The notes under the pieces: model-generated
Seen by the model: only the letters and a program-made list of their open reading frames with translations
Databases searched by the model: none
Told to the model about the DNA's origin: nothing
From: Emcibacteraceae bacterium
GTDB taxonomy: Bacteria; Pseudomonadota; Alphaproteobacteria; Sphingomonadales; Emcibacteraceae
DNA length: 64,000 nucleotides
Direction: 5' to 3'
NCBI GenBank assembly: GCA_041396985.1
Contig: JAWKXO010000002.1
Location: 631,501 to 695,500 of the forward strand
Part shown: piece after piece, positions 17,552-26,424 of the stretch
Numbering within the stretch: the first letter of the stretch is position 1
Layout of the letters: each line of letters begins with the position of its first letter
Position numbers and translations under genes: made by a program

Positions 17552-17646
17552 GATTATATACAATTAATATATTATTTTGAACATTTAATAAATCTATAGT
17601 TAGTCGTATTAATACCTATCGTAGATAATTTAAAGGAAGGATGTCC

Positions 17647-18069
17647 ATGAGACTAACTTCATTTACTGATTATTCTGTGCGTGTGCTTATGCATGTTGCT
17701 AAAAAAAATGGGGCGCTTTCGTCTATTCGAGAAGTCTCGGAAGAATATGACATTTCAAAAAATCATCTTATGAAGATTGTGCATGCTCTGGGTAAAGGGG
17801 GATATCTGGAAACAGTTCGCGGTAAGAATGGTGGTTTTAAACTTGGTCAGGATGCCAGGAATATTAATATCGGTGAATTAATCAGATATACAGAAGAAGA
17901 TATGAAAATTGTCGATTGTTTAGGTGTCAAAGATGGATTCTGTACAATACATAATAAATGTCACTTTGCATGTATAATTAACGAAGCGAGGAATGCTTTT
18001 CTGTCAACCATTGATAAATATACACTTGAAGATATTGTCAATGAACGGCGACAGATGCAACTATCCTGA
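17647..18069 (+). CDS. nsrR: NsrR-like Rrf2-family transcriptional regulator
   Basis: NsrR is a nitric-oxide-sensing iron-sulfur repressor. The protein begins MRLTSFTDYSVRVLMH, has the winged-helix segment HLMKIVHALGKGGYLETVRGKNGG (residues about 39-62), and carries the three cluster cysteines in DCLGVKDGFCTIHNKC. The sequence follows NsrR more closely than IscR or RirA. I start it at ATG 17647 because GGAAGG is six bases upstream; the ATG at 17641 abuts that site. No obvious NO-detoxification gene is adjacent, so targets may be remote, possibly including the cbb3 cluster. Confidence 0.85.
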   Translation: MRLTSFTDYSVRVLMHVAKKNGALSSIREVSEEYDISKNHLMKIVHALGKGGYLETVRGKNGGFKLGQDARNINIGELIRYTEEDMKIVDCLGVKDGFCTIHNKCHFACIINEARNAFLSTIDKYTLEDIVNERRQMQLS

Positions 18070-18177
18070 AAATTCTGACATTTCCGAAAATTGAATTCAT
18101 AATGAATTTTATTCTTTAACTCGGCATTATTGTCGAGTAAAAAAGAAACAATAATTTTGTTTCAAAGGTATAAACTT

Positions 18178-18468
18178 ATGATAGCCCGTATTTTCAAGCC
18201 TACCAAGAATGCCATGCAGTCGGGAATGAAGCGCTCTAAAAAATGGCATTTTGAATATGCTCCAGAGAAAGCAAGAGATCTGGATCCCCTGATGGGATGG
18301 ACCGGTTCTTCAGATATGAAGAGCCAGATAAGATTAACCTTTGACACAAAGCAGGAAGCTGTGGCATATGCTGAGCGCAATGGAATTGATTATGTTGTGC
18401 AGGAGCCGCATACACGGAAAAAACGTCTTAAAAGTTATGCTGACGTTTTTGCTTTTCGCCCTCAATAA
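18178..18468 (+). CDS. NADH dehydrogenase accessory subunit, NDUFS4-like (ETC complex I subunit)
   Basis: The 96-residue soluble protein has the family's core: ARIFKPTKNAMQSG at the start, WHFEYAP, DPLMGWTGSSD and YAERNGIDYVV. It is homologous to the mitochondrial 18-kDa complex I subunit NDUFS4, which is found in alphaproteobacteria but not in other bacteria, so it is a good lineage marker. It stabilises the peripheral arm near the N-module. The start is ATG 18178 with AAAGG upstream. A GC-closed hairpin (18119-18138) lies in its leader. tRNA-Arg begins 15 bp after its stop and probably shares the transcript. Confidence 0.92.
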   Translation: MIARIFKPTKNAMQSGMKRSKKWHFEYAPEKARDLDPLMGWTGSSDMKSQIRLTFDTKQEAVAYAERNGIDYVVQEPHTRKKRLKSYADVFAFRPQ

Positions 18469-18483
18469 TCACCAATTATTTGC

Positions 18484-18560
<77 letters not shown>

Positions 18561-18566
18561 ATTTAC

Positions 18567-19661
18567 TTATTTAATATTTTTCTTTAAATTCTTTCGACCT
18601 TTCCCTGTCCTATACCATGCATTAAAGCCGGTGAAGCAAAGCAGAGCTAATGCAAACCCGGATAAGGCCACAAGAAATTTATATATAAACCCGCCGGTTT
18701 TTCCTGCATGAAGGGCATAATATGTGCGGGATACATGATAATATTCCGGCGCATGACGGTAATCTTCAAATCTTACAATTTTCTGTTTCTCCAAATCGGC
18801 GGAGAGGAAACTGGCACCAAATGGGGATAAGCCTTCCGGGTATCTGAATCTTATTCTGGCAATGGTCGGTGTTTCAGGTTTTGGCATATAAAATCGTGCC
18901 AGATCACCCTCCGGTATATTTTTAAAATAAAATCGGGTGAAATCCTCAAGATTTGCAATGGTAATGTTGGTTGGCAGCGTGCCTAGTGCCTTTTCATATC
19001 TTTGATCAAGATCTTCCTGGCTGACCACTTCCCCCAGAAATGTTGAAACTATTTTCTGACTGGGGGCATAAAATACAAGCGCGACACCGGTTAAGGTGAC
19101 AATAAACATTACAAGTGCATTGAAAAAACCAAATGACCGATGTGATTTAAGGGATGATTTGCGTTTAAGATTAAATGGGATCATTTCTTTAAAATTAAAC
19201 CCGCGGCGAAATGGCCACCAAATCCAGATACCGCTGATGATCATAAAAATAAGGACTATCCCGGTATAGCCCAGAATTTGCTCCCCCATATGGCCGCCCA
19301 GAAAATGAATATGCAGATCAGATAAAAATATCATGATTTCAGTCATGTTATATTTAACCGGCATTTTTTCGAGAGTGACGGGATCATAATAGGAAATGGA
19401 GCCGTTCCAGTCCCAGACACGGTACCAGGGGGCATCCGCCATCGGGAAGTCAATAAAATTAATATCTGGGCCGGTTAATTCTCTAATTGCTTTTACGGCG
19501 TCTTCTTCTTCGATTTTTTTATAGTCGGGTGTTTTTGCATCAAGTGAAAGTGAAATAATTTCAGGTCGATAAACCAGGATCGTGCCTGAAATGGCCGTTA
19601 ACATAAACGCAATGCCAAGAATTAAGCCCAAGTATAAATGAATTTTTCTAAGCAGTTTCAT
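18567..19661 (-). CDS. PepSY-associated transmembrane protein
   Basis: The 364-residue protein has an N-terminal helix (LLRKIHLYLGLILGIAFML), further helices near residues 125-150 and 180-200, and a last one near 335-355, with PepSY-like periplasmic parts between. The RKIHLYLGL and LHIHFLGG histidines are typical of the PepSY_TM (PiuB/FsqB-like) family, often encoded beside siderophore receptors and thought to be periplasmic or membrane ferric-siderophore reductases. It lies downstream of the TonB-dependent receptor on the same strand, after a strong hairpin, so expression from the receptor promoter may be attenuated. Confidence 0.82.
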   Translation of the reverse strand: MKLLRKIHLYLGLILGIAFMLTAISGTILVYRPEIISLSLDAKTPDYKKIEEEDAVKAIRELTGPDINFIDFPMADAPWYRVWDWNGSISYYDPVTLEKMPVKYNMTEIMIFLSDLHIHFLGGHMGEQILGYTGIVLIFMIISGIWIWWPFRRGFNFKEMIPFNLKRKSSLKSHRSFGFFNALVMFIVTLTGVALVFYAPSQKIVSTFLGEVVSQEDLDQRYEKALGTLPTNITIANLEDFTRFYFKNIPEGDLARFYMPKPETPTIARIRFRYPEGLSPFGASFLSADLEKQKIVRFEDYRHAPEYYHVSRTYYALHAGKTGGFIYKFLVALSGFALALLCFTGFNAWYRTGKGRKNLKKNIK

Positions 19662-19689
19662 GTTTCACTCATTCATGCGGAAAATAAAA

Positions 19690-19736
19690 AAGCAGAGGAC
19701 CGTTTAGGTGAGGAGCGGAAGGACGGTCCTCTGCTT
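19690..19736 (-). terminator. intrinsic terminator/attenuator after the TonB receptor gene
   Basis: A perfect 14-bp stem (19690-19703 with 19723-19736, AAGCAGAGGACCGT and its complement) has a 19-base loop and a T-rich tail on the minus strand. It lies between the receptor and PepSY genes, so it would lower expression of the downstream gene. Confidence 0.8.
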
Positions 19737-19750
19737 CATGGCATTGACCT

Positions 19751-21937
19751 TTAGAAGTCCACCATATATCCCAATGTAAATGTTCTGCCTATGCCACTGA
19801 AATAACGGTTATCAGTTGCAAATGAATAGGTCTGTGAATTGTAGGTTATATAATATTCATCCAACAGATTTTCGATGCCAAGGCTGATTTTACCGATCTC
19901 ACTTTGATAGGTCAGGCTAAAGTCCACCAATGTATATCCGTCAAAATTACCGGCAGTGCTGGAATCAGTAATATCAAATTCACGGTCCAGATAATGGCTT
20001 GACTGAAGTCTTGCTGTTAAGCCGTTCTGGAGATCGGCCTGAACATATAAATTTACTGTATCAGGGCTGATATTTATTGAAGGTAGCCTTGTATCAATCA
20101 CATTGTCGCCGTCACTGTCATAATGACCTTCAATGTTGGAATAATTTCCACCAATTTTGAAGTAATCATTGACCTGTGCACTAAGTGCGATTTCAAAACC
20201 CTTGATGCGCGTTTTTTCACGGTTGACCGAGAAAATGCCGTCACTGTTTGGGCTCAAGCGTGAGCCCAGATCAGATTTTGAAATAAAATAGCTGAATTTT
20301 GTGTCAAAAATGTCGTCGGTATAACTTACACCAAATTCAAGATTATCTGAAATGACCGGCTCAAGATCGAGAAGATTTGCCACCATGACGCCTGGGGTGC
20401 TTACTGCGCGTAGAACGCGGCCGACATCAGGCATGGTGAAGCCTTGAGAATAGGAACTGAAGAAGGTGATTTCATCCGTTGCATCAAAAACCAGACCGAC
20501 ATTGAACAATGGCTCAGTAAAAGATTGCGACCCTCCTTCAACAGTGAGTATTTGATAAGGGTTAACAGGATCATTACGGGTATTACCAGCTAATGTTTCA
20601 TAATCATCGGCGGAAAGCTTTGCATATTCAAGACGGACGCCGCCACTGAGCGTTAGGTCAGGAACGATTTCACGGTCAAGCTGGATAAAGGGGGCTATAT
20701 TGTTGAATTTTGTTTCCGGTACCCAGTTGCGCTTAGTAATATATAGTTCCTGGAATGTTTTATCATTAAGCCAGTCAACACCGGTAATTAAATTGACGCC
20801 ACTACCTGCAACATTCTGAAGGTTATATGTGGTTCGTGCACCGATTTTTTGTGACGTATTTCGGGACTGCTCATAAAGGGTGCCGAATGGTGGAATAGCA
20901 GGATCCTGGAATGTTGCTGAAATACTGCCACCATAGAGTGCCGAGAAATCCTGGAAATAAATGCTGGCAGAAAACGTGCCGCCAGCAAAGTCTGTATCAT
21001 CGTAAGTCAGCGAGGAAGTAAGTGCTTTGTTTATCGGCGGTGTTCCTGGTTCAACCCCTTTCAGTCCCGAAGTTGGAATACCCAGGGCTTTATTACCGTT
21101 TACGGTCACATAATTTCCGGATGCTTTCAGATTAAAGCGGTTCACCATTAGCGATAATTTACCGGTATCAGTTATTTCATAACCGACTTTACCGTATAAG
21201 TCATATTGCTTTGAGTCCTGTAAATCACCCTGAACCGAATAAATACCGACTATGTTATCATTTCCATCATAGCTGATCCCTCTTTTGTGATAGGATCCGG
21301 CAAAATAAAAATCAAACTTATCAACTTTTTGTCCGACCGAATAAAAACCCTTATAACCGAAACCGTTTGAATGAAAATCATCATCTGAGGTTAATTGAAA
21401 ACCGGCTCTTTGTTCCAGTGATCCGTCATCATTTGCTTCGCGAGTGACATAATTGATGATGCCGCCCGTGGCCCCAAGTCCCTGAATGGCGTTTGAACCA
21501 TGGATGACTTCCACACGGCTGATCATAAACGGGTCAATCGTATAGCTTGAGCGGGAGCCATCACGTAACGGGTTGCTTTGTGGTACACCATCAATCAAAT
21601 AAAGTGGTTTACGGCCACGAAAACTTTCACCGGAACTGGTCAGTTTCTGAATACTCGGAGACAGGCTGGGAACCAGATTGCCAATTGCTGAAAACAAATC
21701 ATTGGAAATGCTTAATTGGTTTTCCAGCTCGTCTTCACCAACGAGTGTAATGGTACTGGGAATGGCTTTTGCGCTTTTTTGACTGCGTGAAGCTGTAACA
21801 GTAATCACTTCATCTGAATTATCGTCGATACTGTCTTGTGCATTTGCCTGATTTACTATCACCATGGATAATGCTGACGATAAAAGGCATGTCGTTGTTG
21901 TTAAATGTCTTAAAAATACATTTTTGCGGGTAATCAT
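19751..21937 (-). CDS. TonB-dependent outer-membrane receptor (iron-complex uptake)
   Basis: The 728-residue receptor has a signal peptide ending ANA, a TonB box-like DEVITVTASR just after it, a plug domain with ESFRGRKPLYLIDGVPQ and GLGATGGIINYVTRE, and a 22-strand-type barrel ending in Phe (FTLGYMVDF). It imports a ligand using energy from a TonB-ExbBD complex. A Fur-like box upstream and a neighbouring PepSY protein point to ferric siderophore or haem. It lacks the N-terminal signalling extension of transducing receptors. The exporter-type MFS gene upstream could handle a related siderophore. Confidence 0.9.
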   Translation of the reverse strand: MITRKNVFLRHLTTTTCLLSSALSMVIVNQANAQDSIDDNSDEVITVTASRSQKSAKAIPSTITLVGEDELENQLSISNDLFSAIGNLVPSLSPSIQKLTSSGESFRGRKPLYLIDGVPQSNPLRDGSRSSYTIDPFMISRVEVIHGSNAIQGLGATGGIINYVTREANDDGSLEQRAGFQLTSDDDFHSNGFGYKGFYSVGQKVDKFDFYFAGSYHKRGISYDGNDNIVGIYSVQGDLQDSKQYDLYGKVGYEITDTGKLSLMVNRFNLKASGNYVTVNGNKALGIPTSGLKGVEPGTPPINKALTSSLTYDDTDFAGGTFSASIYFQDFSALYGGSISATFQDPAIPPFGTLYEQSRNTSQKIGARTTYNLQNVAGSGVNLITGVDWLNDKTFQELYITKRNWVPETKFNNIAPFIQLDREIVPDLTLSGGVRLEYAKLSADDYETLAGNTRNDPVNPYQILTVEGGSQSFTEPLFNVGLVFDATDEITFFSSYSQGFTMPDVGRVLRAVSTPGVMVANLLDLEPVISDNLEFGVSYTDDIFDTKFSYFISKSDLGSRLSPNSDGIFSVNREKTRIKGFEIALSAQVNDYFKIGGNYSNIEGHYDSDGDNVIDTRLPSINISPDTVNLYVQADLQNGLTARLQSSHYLDREFDITDSSTAGNFDGYTLVDFSLTYQSEIGKISLGIENLLDEYYITYNSQTYSFATDNRYFSGIGRTFTLGYMVDF

Positions 21938-21961
21938 AAACTCATCTTTCTTATTAATAAT

Positions 21962-21995
21962 AATAATGAGAATGATTCTTAATAATAATGAGAAT
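21962..21995. promoter_or_regulatory. Fur-like box upstream of the TonB receptor
   Basis: TGAGAAT-G-ATTCTTA (21967-21981) matches the 7-1-7 Fur consensus TGATAAT-N-ATTATCA with few differences. AATAATGAGAAT is repeated in direct orientation at 21962-21973 and 21984-21995, 22 bp apart, about two helical turns. It sits 25-58 bp before the receptor start, where a repressor would block transcription. Confidence 0.6.
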
Positions 21996-22035
21996 AAATA
22001 TCAACAGAAAAATTTATATTTATCAAAAAAATCCG

Positions 22036-23253
22036 TTACTCTGATTTTTGTTTTAACGATTGGTTTCTTAATTTTAGGAAAATAAACAGGGTCACAGCCC
22101 CACATAAGAAGAAGCCGGCAATCATTGGCTGGACTGTGCCATCATAAAGTCTGGCAATTGAGCCGCCCACTAGAACGGCCAGTAATGTTTGAATAGAGGT
22201 AATGACTGAAGTGGCCAATCCTGCCATATGACCAAAAGGTTGTAGGGCCATGCTGCTGAAATTGCCGAACAGACATCCAAGACAGAAAAAATTAGCCATC
22301 TGGTAAAAATAAAACAGCTCAAATGTAAGGTTTCCACCTGAAAAAATGCTCACAATGAGAAAAGTCAGTGAAAGGGATGATTGAAGAACAAGAAAGAAAA
22401 AACACACTTGCTCTATCGTAAATCTGGCAACCAGTTTTGAGTTAATATAAGACGAAATTCCATATGCAATAGCAAGAATTCCAAAATATATCGGGAACAG
22501 TTCACCAAGATTATATTGCACCTGCATAATCTGCTGTGCCGAACTTAAATATGAAACGAAAGCACCAAACATGGTTCCTGACGCAAATGTATAGCCTAAT
22601 GAAATGGGATGTTTCACCGTTTCAATCATACCATAGAGTATAGGCTTAAATGAGAATGACCTGACATTCTCAATAGCCAAAGTTTCTCGTTGTCTAAAAT
22701 GCATCCATGTGACACCTGCAACGGCAAAGAAAAAGATAAACCAGAATATAGCCTGCCATCCGGCGAACAGTAATATGGTCTGACCGATGAGAGGGGCAAG
22801 GGCAGGGACCATAATGAAGACCATAATGATGAGTGACATAATTTTTGCCATTTCCCGGCCTTCATATTTATCACGGATAATGGCAAGGCTGACCACCCGG
22901 CATGACGCAGAACCAAAGCCCTGGATCACGCGCCCGAGTAGCATCATATTCAAACTTGTGGAAAAAATAGCAATCAAAGTACCAAGCAGAAAAATGGAAA
23001 CACCAACATAAATAGCCTTCTTCCGACCATAACTGTCGGCAAACGGACCATAAATTACGACGCCAAAAGCTATTCCGAAAAATATCGCGGATATGACAAG
23101 CTGAATATCATTTGCATTTATAACATTAAGGTCTTTTGTCATCTGCCCTAGTGCAGGAATCATAGAATCAACAGACAGGGCCGTAATCGACATTAGCATA
23201 GCCATTATGCAGATAAATTCATTTCGATTAAGGAGATTTACTCTCTTTGCCAT
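22036..23253 (-). CDS. Bcr/CflA-type MFS drug/siderophore exporter
   Basis: About twelve membrane helices make up the roughly 405 residues. Helix 1 region ALSVDSMIPALGQMTKDL and the loop GPFADSYGRKKAIYVGV are typical of the Bcr/CflA drug-resistance subfamily (DHA1), as is RVIQGFGSASCRVVSLAIIRD. These are proton antiporters for antibiotics, dipeptides or siderophores. The ATG at 23253 is preferred over a GTG at 23268; neither has a strong ribosome site. It is followed by the Fur-box region and receptor gene on the same strand, suggesting but not proving a siderophore role. Confidence 0.87.
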   Translation of the reverse strand: MAKRVNLLNRNEFICIMAMLMSITALSVDSMIPALGQMTKDLNVINANDIQLVISAIFFGIAFGVVIYGPFADSYGRKKAIYVGVSIFLLGTLIAIFSTSLNMMLLGRVIQGFGSASCRVVSLAIIRDKYEGREMAKIMSLIIMVFIMVPALAPLIGQTILLFAGWQAIFWFIFFFAVAGVTWMHFRQRETLAIENVRSFSFKPILYGMIETVKHPISLGYTFASGTMFGAFVSYLSSAQQIMQVQYNLGELFPIYFGILAIAYGISSYINSKLVARFTIEQVCFFFLVLQSSLSLTFLIVSIFSGGNLTFELFYFYQMANFFCLGCLFGNFSSMALQPFGHMAGLATSVITSIQTLLAVLVGGSIARLYDGTVQPMIAGFFLCGAVTLFIFLKLRNQSLKQKSE

Positions 23254-23467
23254 AAGATTTCCAAGCACTAACAGCTGAAGCGGTTATAATTCAATTTATT
23301 AAAATTACGGGAACATGGATAAAAAATGATAAGTTTGTAATTCACCGTAAGGTCGTTGTTCTATATCAGATCGCTTTAAACTTGTCGAAAAAATAATTTG
23401 TTCTATAAATGTTCTTGATTTATTCTAAAAAATAGGCTATATGTTCTCAAAAATTAGGAGGAAAACA

Positions 23468-23611
23468 ATGGCTTTTACTTTTAAACAGAAAAAAATATGC
23501 TTTAAAAAGGGGCTGTATAAATGCCCTGTTCCACCTGCTGATATTAGCCGTTATTGGTCAGAGCAGGATTGGTTCCGCCATGTGGATACTCATGGCGTCT
23601 GGTGTCATTAA
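23468..23611 (+). CDS. 47-residue small protein, unknown
   Basis: A short frame from ATG 23468 to TAA 23611 has an ideal ribosome site (AGGAGG, six bases spacing) and a plausible promoter (TTGATT at 23415-23420, CTATAT at 23437-23442, 16-base spacer). The peptide begins with a Lys-rich, basic part (KQKKICFKKGLYKC) and ends with an aromatic, acidic and His/Cys-rich part (WFRHVDTHGVWCH). The three cysteines and two C-terminal histidines could bind metal or haem, or form disulfides. I do not recognise a family. No terminator or downstream gene on its strand is evident. Confidence 0.55.
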   Translation: MAFTFKQKKICFKKGLYKCPVPPADISRYWSEQDWFRHVDTHGVWCH

Positions 23612-23757
23612 CCGCCTATTCTGTCCATTTTTCAGATTTTAGCGATAGCCGAACTTGCAAACAATTCTGCTGTGGGTATTTCATGCATTAACATAAGCAG
23701 GAGAATTAACCGGTTCCCCTGTTTAAACCAAGCCTGTGTCGGGTTGAGAAATATCCG

Positions 23758-25068
23758 CTAAAGAATAAATTTCGACAAATCGGACGTATCTGCCAGATTA
23801 CCGATATGTTTGGTGACATAGTCGGCGTCGATTTTAACTTCTGTTGACGGCATATCCGTCGCATCAAAACTGATTTCATCCAGAACTCGCTCGAGAACAG
23901 TATGTAGTCTTCGTGCACCAATATTTTCAACACTTTCGTTAATATTTGCTGACATTTTGGCAATGGCTGCAATACCATCGTCGGTGAAATTCAGTGTAAT
24001 GTCCTCAGTACCTAGAAGGGCGACATACTGCTTAATCAGGCTGAAATCAGGTTCCACTAAAATATGTTTGAAATCATCCTCAGTAAGGGCATCCAACTCA
24101 ACCCGGATTGGCAGGCGGCCTTGTAATTCCGGCAGCAGGTCTGATGGTTTGGCAATGGAGAATGCTCCGGATGCAATAAATAATATATGATCGGTTTTAA
24201 TGTTGCCATACTTGGTTGATACCGTACATCCCTCAATAAGTGGCAGCAGGTCACGCTGAACACCTTCACGGCTGACTTCACCGCTGTTTCGGTTTGCCCG
24301 CCCAGCAATTTTATCTATCTCATCAATGAACACGATACCGGTCTGTTCAGTATTTTCGATGGCTTCGCGAATGATACTGTCTTCATCGAGCAGCTTTTCC
24401 GCTTCATCGCTGGAAAGCACTTCTAGTGCTTCTGATACCGGCATTTTTTTCTTTTCGGTTTTTTGACCGAACTGACCACCCAGAATATCACCTAGATTTA
24501 ACATACCCATACTGGCACCCGGCATGCCGGGAATTTCAAAGGACGGCATGCTTGAGCTCTGATTTTCCAGAACGTCAACTTCGATTTCCTTGTCATCCAG
24601 CTGGCCTTCACGCAGCATTTTTCTGAATTTCTGGCGTGTATCGTCAGACGCAGTTGCCCCGACCAGCGCATCAAGAACGCGCTCTTCCGCTGATAATTCA
24701 GCTTTGCTGACAACACTGTTTCTTTTTTTCTCACGGATCAGGCTGATGGATATTTCCATCAGATCACGGATAATCTGCTCTACATCTCGGCCCACATAGC
24801 CGACTTCTGTGAATTTGGTGGCTTCAACTTTCACAAACGGTGCACCGGCCAGTTTTGCCAGTCGCCTTGAAATTTCCGTTTTGCCAACACCGGTCGGGCC
24901 GATCATAAGAATATTTTTTGGAAGAACTTCTTCCTTCATTTCCCCGCTGAGTTCCTGTCTGCGCCAACGGTTTCTAAGGGCAATAGCAACGGCGCGTTTT
25001 GCGGCTTTCTGACCGATAATATAACGGTCCAGTTCCGATACAATTTCACGTGGTGAAAAAGTTGTCAT
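23758..25068 (-). CDS. hslU: ATP-dependent protease ATPase subunit HslU
   Basis: HslU is the AAA+ unfoldase of the HslUV (ClpYQ) protease. Walker A is GPTGVGKTE (residues 57-65), Walker B is GIVFIDEIDKIAGR (about residue 250), and the sensor and C-terminal parts are complete, including the terminal LSKFIL tail that inserts into HslV. The intermediate I-domain contains a Met/Gly-rich stretch. At 436 residues its length is normal. It follows hslV by 15 bp. Confidence 0.97.
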   Translation of the reverse strand: MTTFSPREIVSELDRYIIGQKAAKRAVAIALRNRWRRQELSGEMKEEVLPKNILMIGPTGVGKTEISRRLAKLAGAPFVKVEATKFTEVGYVGRDVEQIIRDLMEISISLIREKKRNSVVSKAELSAEERVLDALVGATASDDTRQKFRKMLREGQLDDKEIEVDVLENQSSSMPSFEIPGMPGASMGMLNLGDILGGQFGQKTEKKKMPVSEALEVLSSDEAEKLLDEDSIIREAIENTEQTGIVFIDEIDKIAGRANRNSGEVSREGVQRDLLPLIEGCTVSTKYGNIKTDHILFIASGAFSIAKPSDLLPELQGRLPIRVELDALTEDDFKHILVEPDFSLIKQYVALLGTEDITLNFTDDGIAAIAKMSANINESVENIGARRLHTVLERVLDEISFDATDMPSTEVKIDADYVTKHIGNLADTSDLSKFIL

Positions 25069-25083
25069 TTATTATTTCCAGTA

Positions 25084-25635
25084 TTATTTAATTTCTAGTG
25101 TTTCAACGGTCAGGTTATCATTGGTATAGACGCAAATTTCGGCGGCGATCTTTAAAGCACGCTTGCCGATTTCTTCTGCATCAAGATCCTGATCCATAAG
25201 CGCTTTCGCAGCTGCAAGGGCATAATTTCCCCCTGATCCAATGGCGATCAGTCCGTCTGACGGTTCCAAAACATCACCATTTCCAGTAAGAATAAGGGAT
25301 ACATCCTTGTCAACAACAGCCATCATGGCTTCAAGTCTGCGAAGATATCTGTCGGTACGCCAGTCTTTTGCCATTTCAACACAAGCACGGGTCAGTTGAC
25401 CGTTAAAGCGTTCCAGTTTTTCTTCCAGTCTTTCAAAAAGCGCGAAGGCATCAGCTGTTGAGCCCGCAAATCCGGCAATCACATTACCATCACCAATTCG
25501 TCTTACTTTTCTGGCATTTGCCTTAATGACCGTGTTTCCGAGCGATACCTGACCGTCGCCAACAACGACAACTTTGTCATTTTTGCGGACGCTTAAAATA
25601 GTTGTACCACGCCAGCCTTTTGGTTGATCTGTCAT
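25084..25635 (-). CDS. hslV: ATP-dependent protease peptidase subunit HslV
   Basis: HslV is the proteasome-like threonine peptidase. A ten-residue propeptide (MTDQPKGWRG) is removed to expose catalytic Thr11 in TTILSVRK; the GDGQVSLG and GFAGSTADAF segments are conserved. At 183 residues it is typical of alphaproteobacteria. It is the first gene of hslVU, divergent from hisB, with a heat-shock-like promoter upstream. Confidence 0.97.
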   Translation of the reverse strand: MTDQPKGWRGTTILSVRKNDKVVVVGDGQVSLGNTVIKANARKVRRIGDGNVIAGFAGSTADAFALFERLEEKLERFNGQLTRACVEMAKDWRTDRYLRRLEAMMAVVDKDVSLILTGNGDVLEPSDGLIAIGSGGNYALAAAKALMDQDLDAEEIGKRALKIAAEICVYTNDNLTVETLEIK

Positions 25636-25670
25636 TTGATTTTAACCTGTTTTGCAATAATCATGACCTA

Positions 25671-25701
25671 ACATGTGGGAAATTTTTCAAGTTTGGTCAA
25701 G
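25671..25701 (-). promoter_or_regulatory. possible RpoH (sigma-32) promoter of hslVU
   Basis: On the minus strand CTTGACC (25695-25701) is followed 15-16 bases later by CCCACATGT (25671-25679), close to the CTTGAAA/CCCCATNT heat-shock consensus. The start would lie about 28 bases before hslV. Heat-shock control of hslVU is established in other bacteria. Confidence 0.4.
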
Positions 25702-25818
25702 GGGCATGTGATTTTTTCTTTAAAAATATTGGAAAGTTTATCGCGTGACACTGGCACTTTTAATAAACTACTGCTATATGTCATGCAAAACTGATATGGC
25801 TCATAAAAGGAGAAGATC

Positions 25819-26421
25819 ATGCGCACAGCAACAGTAAAGCGCACGACCAAGGAAACATCTGTTTCTGCAACTGTAAATCTTGATGGTACCGGCATTTATA
25901 ATGTTAATACCGGGATCGGATTTCTTGACCATATGATGGAACAGCTTTCCCGTCATAGTCTTATTGATCTGAACCTGAAAGCAGAAGGGGATACCCATAT
26001 CGATTTCCATCATACAACAGAGGATGTCGGTATTGTCGTCGGTCAGGCTGTGGCTAAAGCGCTTGGCGATCTTCGCGGGATTACGCGCTATGGTAATGCG
26101 ATCATTCCCATGGATGAAACATGTACCCGTTGTTCGGTTGATATTTCAGGGCGTCCTTTTATCGTATTCAAGGTTAATTTTACCCGCGATAAACTTGGGG
26201 AAATGGATACCGAATTATTCCTGGAATGGTTCCGCGCCTTTGCCCACGGGGCTGGCATGACACTACATGTGGAAAATATGTATGGTGAAAATAATCACCA
26301 TATTATTGAAAGCTCTTATAAGGCATTGGCCCGTGCCATGCGTCAGGCGATTGAAATTGATCCGCGTAAATCGGATGCCATTCCCTCAACCAAGGGCATG
26401 CTTGGGGACAAGACAGACTAG
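25819..26421 (+). CDS. hisB: imidazoleglycerol-phosphate dehydratase HisB
   Basis: HisB dehydrates imidazole glycerol phosphate to imidazole acetol phosphate, the seventh step of histidine synthesis. The paired metal-binding motifs are complete: GFLDHMMEQLSRH and HHTTEDVGI in the first half, EWFRAFAHGAGMTLH and NNHHIIESSYKALARA in the second. At 200 residues it is the monofunctional form without the phosphatase domain. AAAGGAG precedes the ATG. It heads the hisBH-GNAT-hisAFE cluster. Confidence 0.97.
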   Translation: MRTATVKRTTKETSVSATVNLDGTGIYNVNTGIGFLDHMMEQLSRHSLIDLNLKAEGDTHIDFHHTTEDVGIVVGQAVAKALGDLRGITRYGNAIIPMDETCTRCSVDISGRPFIVFKVNFTRDKLGEMDTELFLEWFRAFAHGAGMTLHVENMYGENNHHIIESSYKALARAMRQAIEIDPRKSDAIPSTKGMLGDKTD

Positions 26422-26424
26422 ATT

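Noticed and set aside
23706..23978. 90-residue minus-strand open frame at the end of hslU
   Set aside because: It overlaps the conserved HslU C-terminus in another frame, with no family resemblance.
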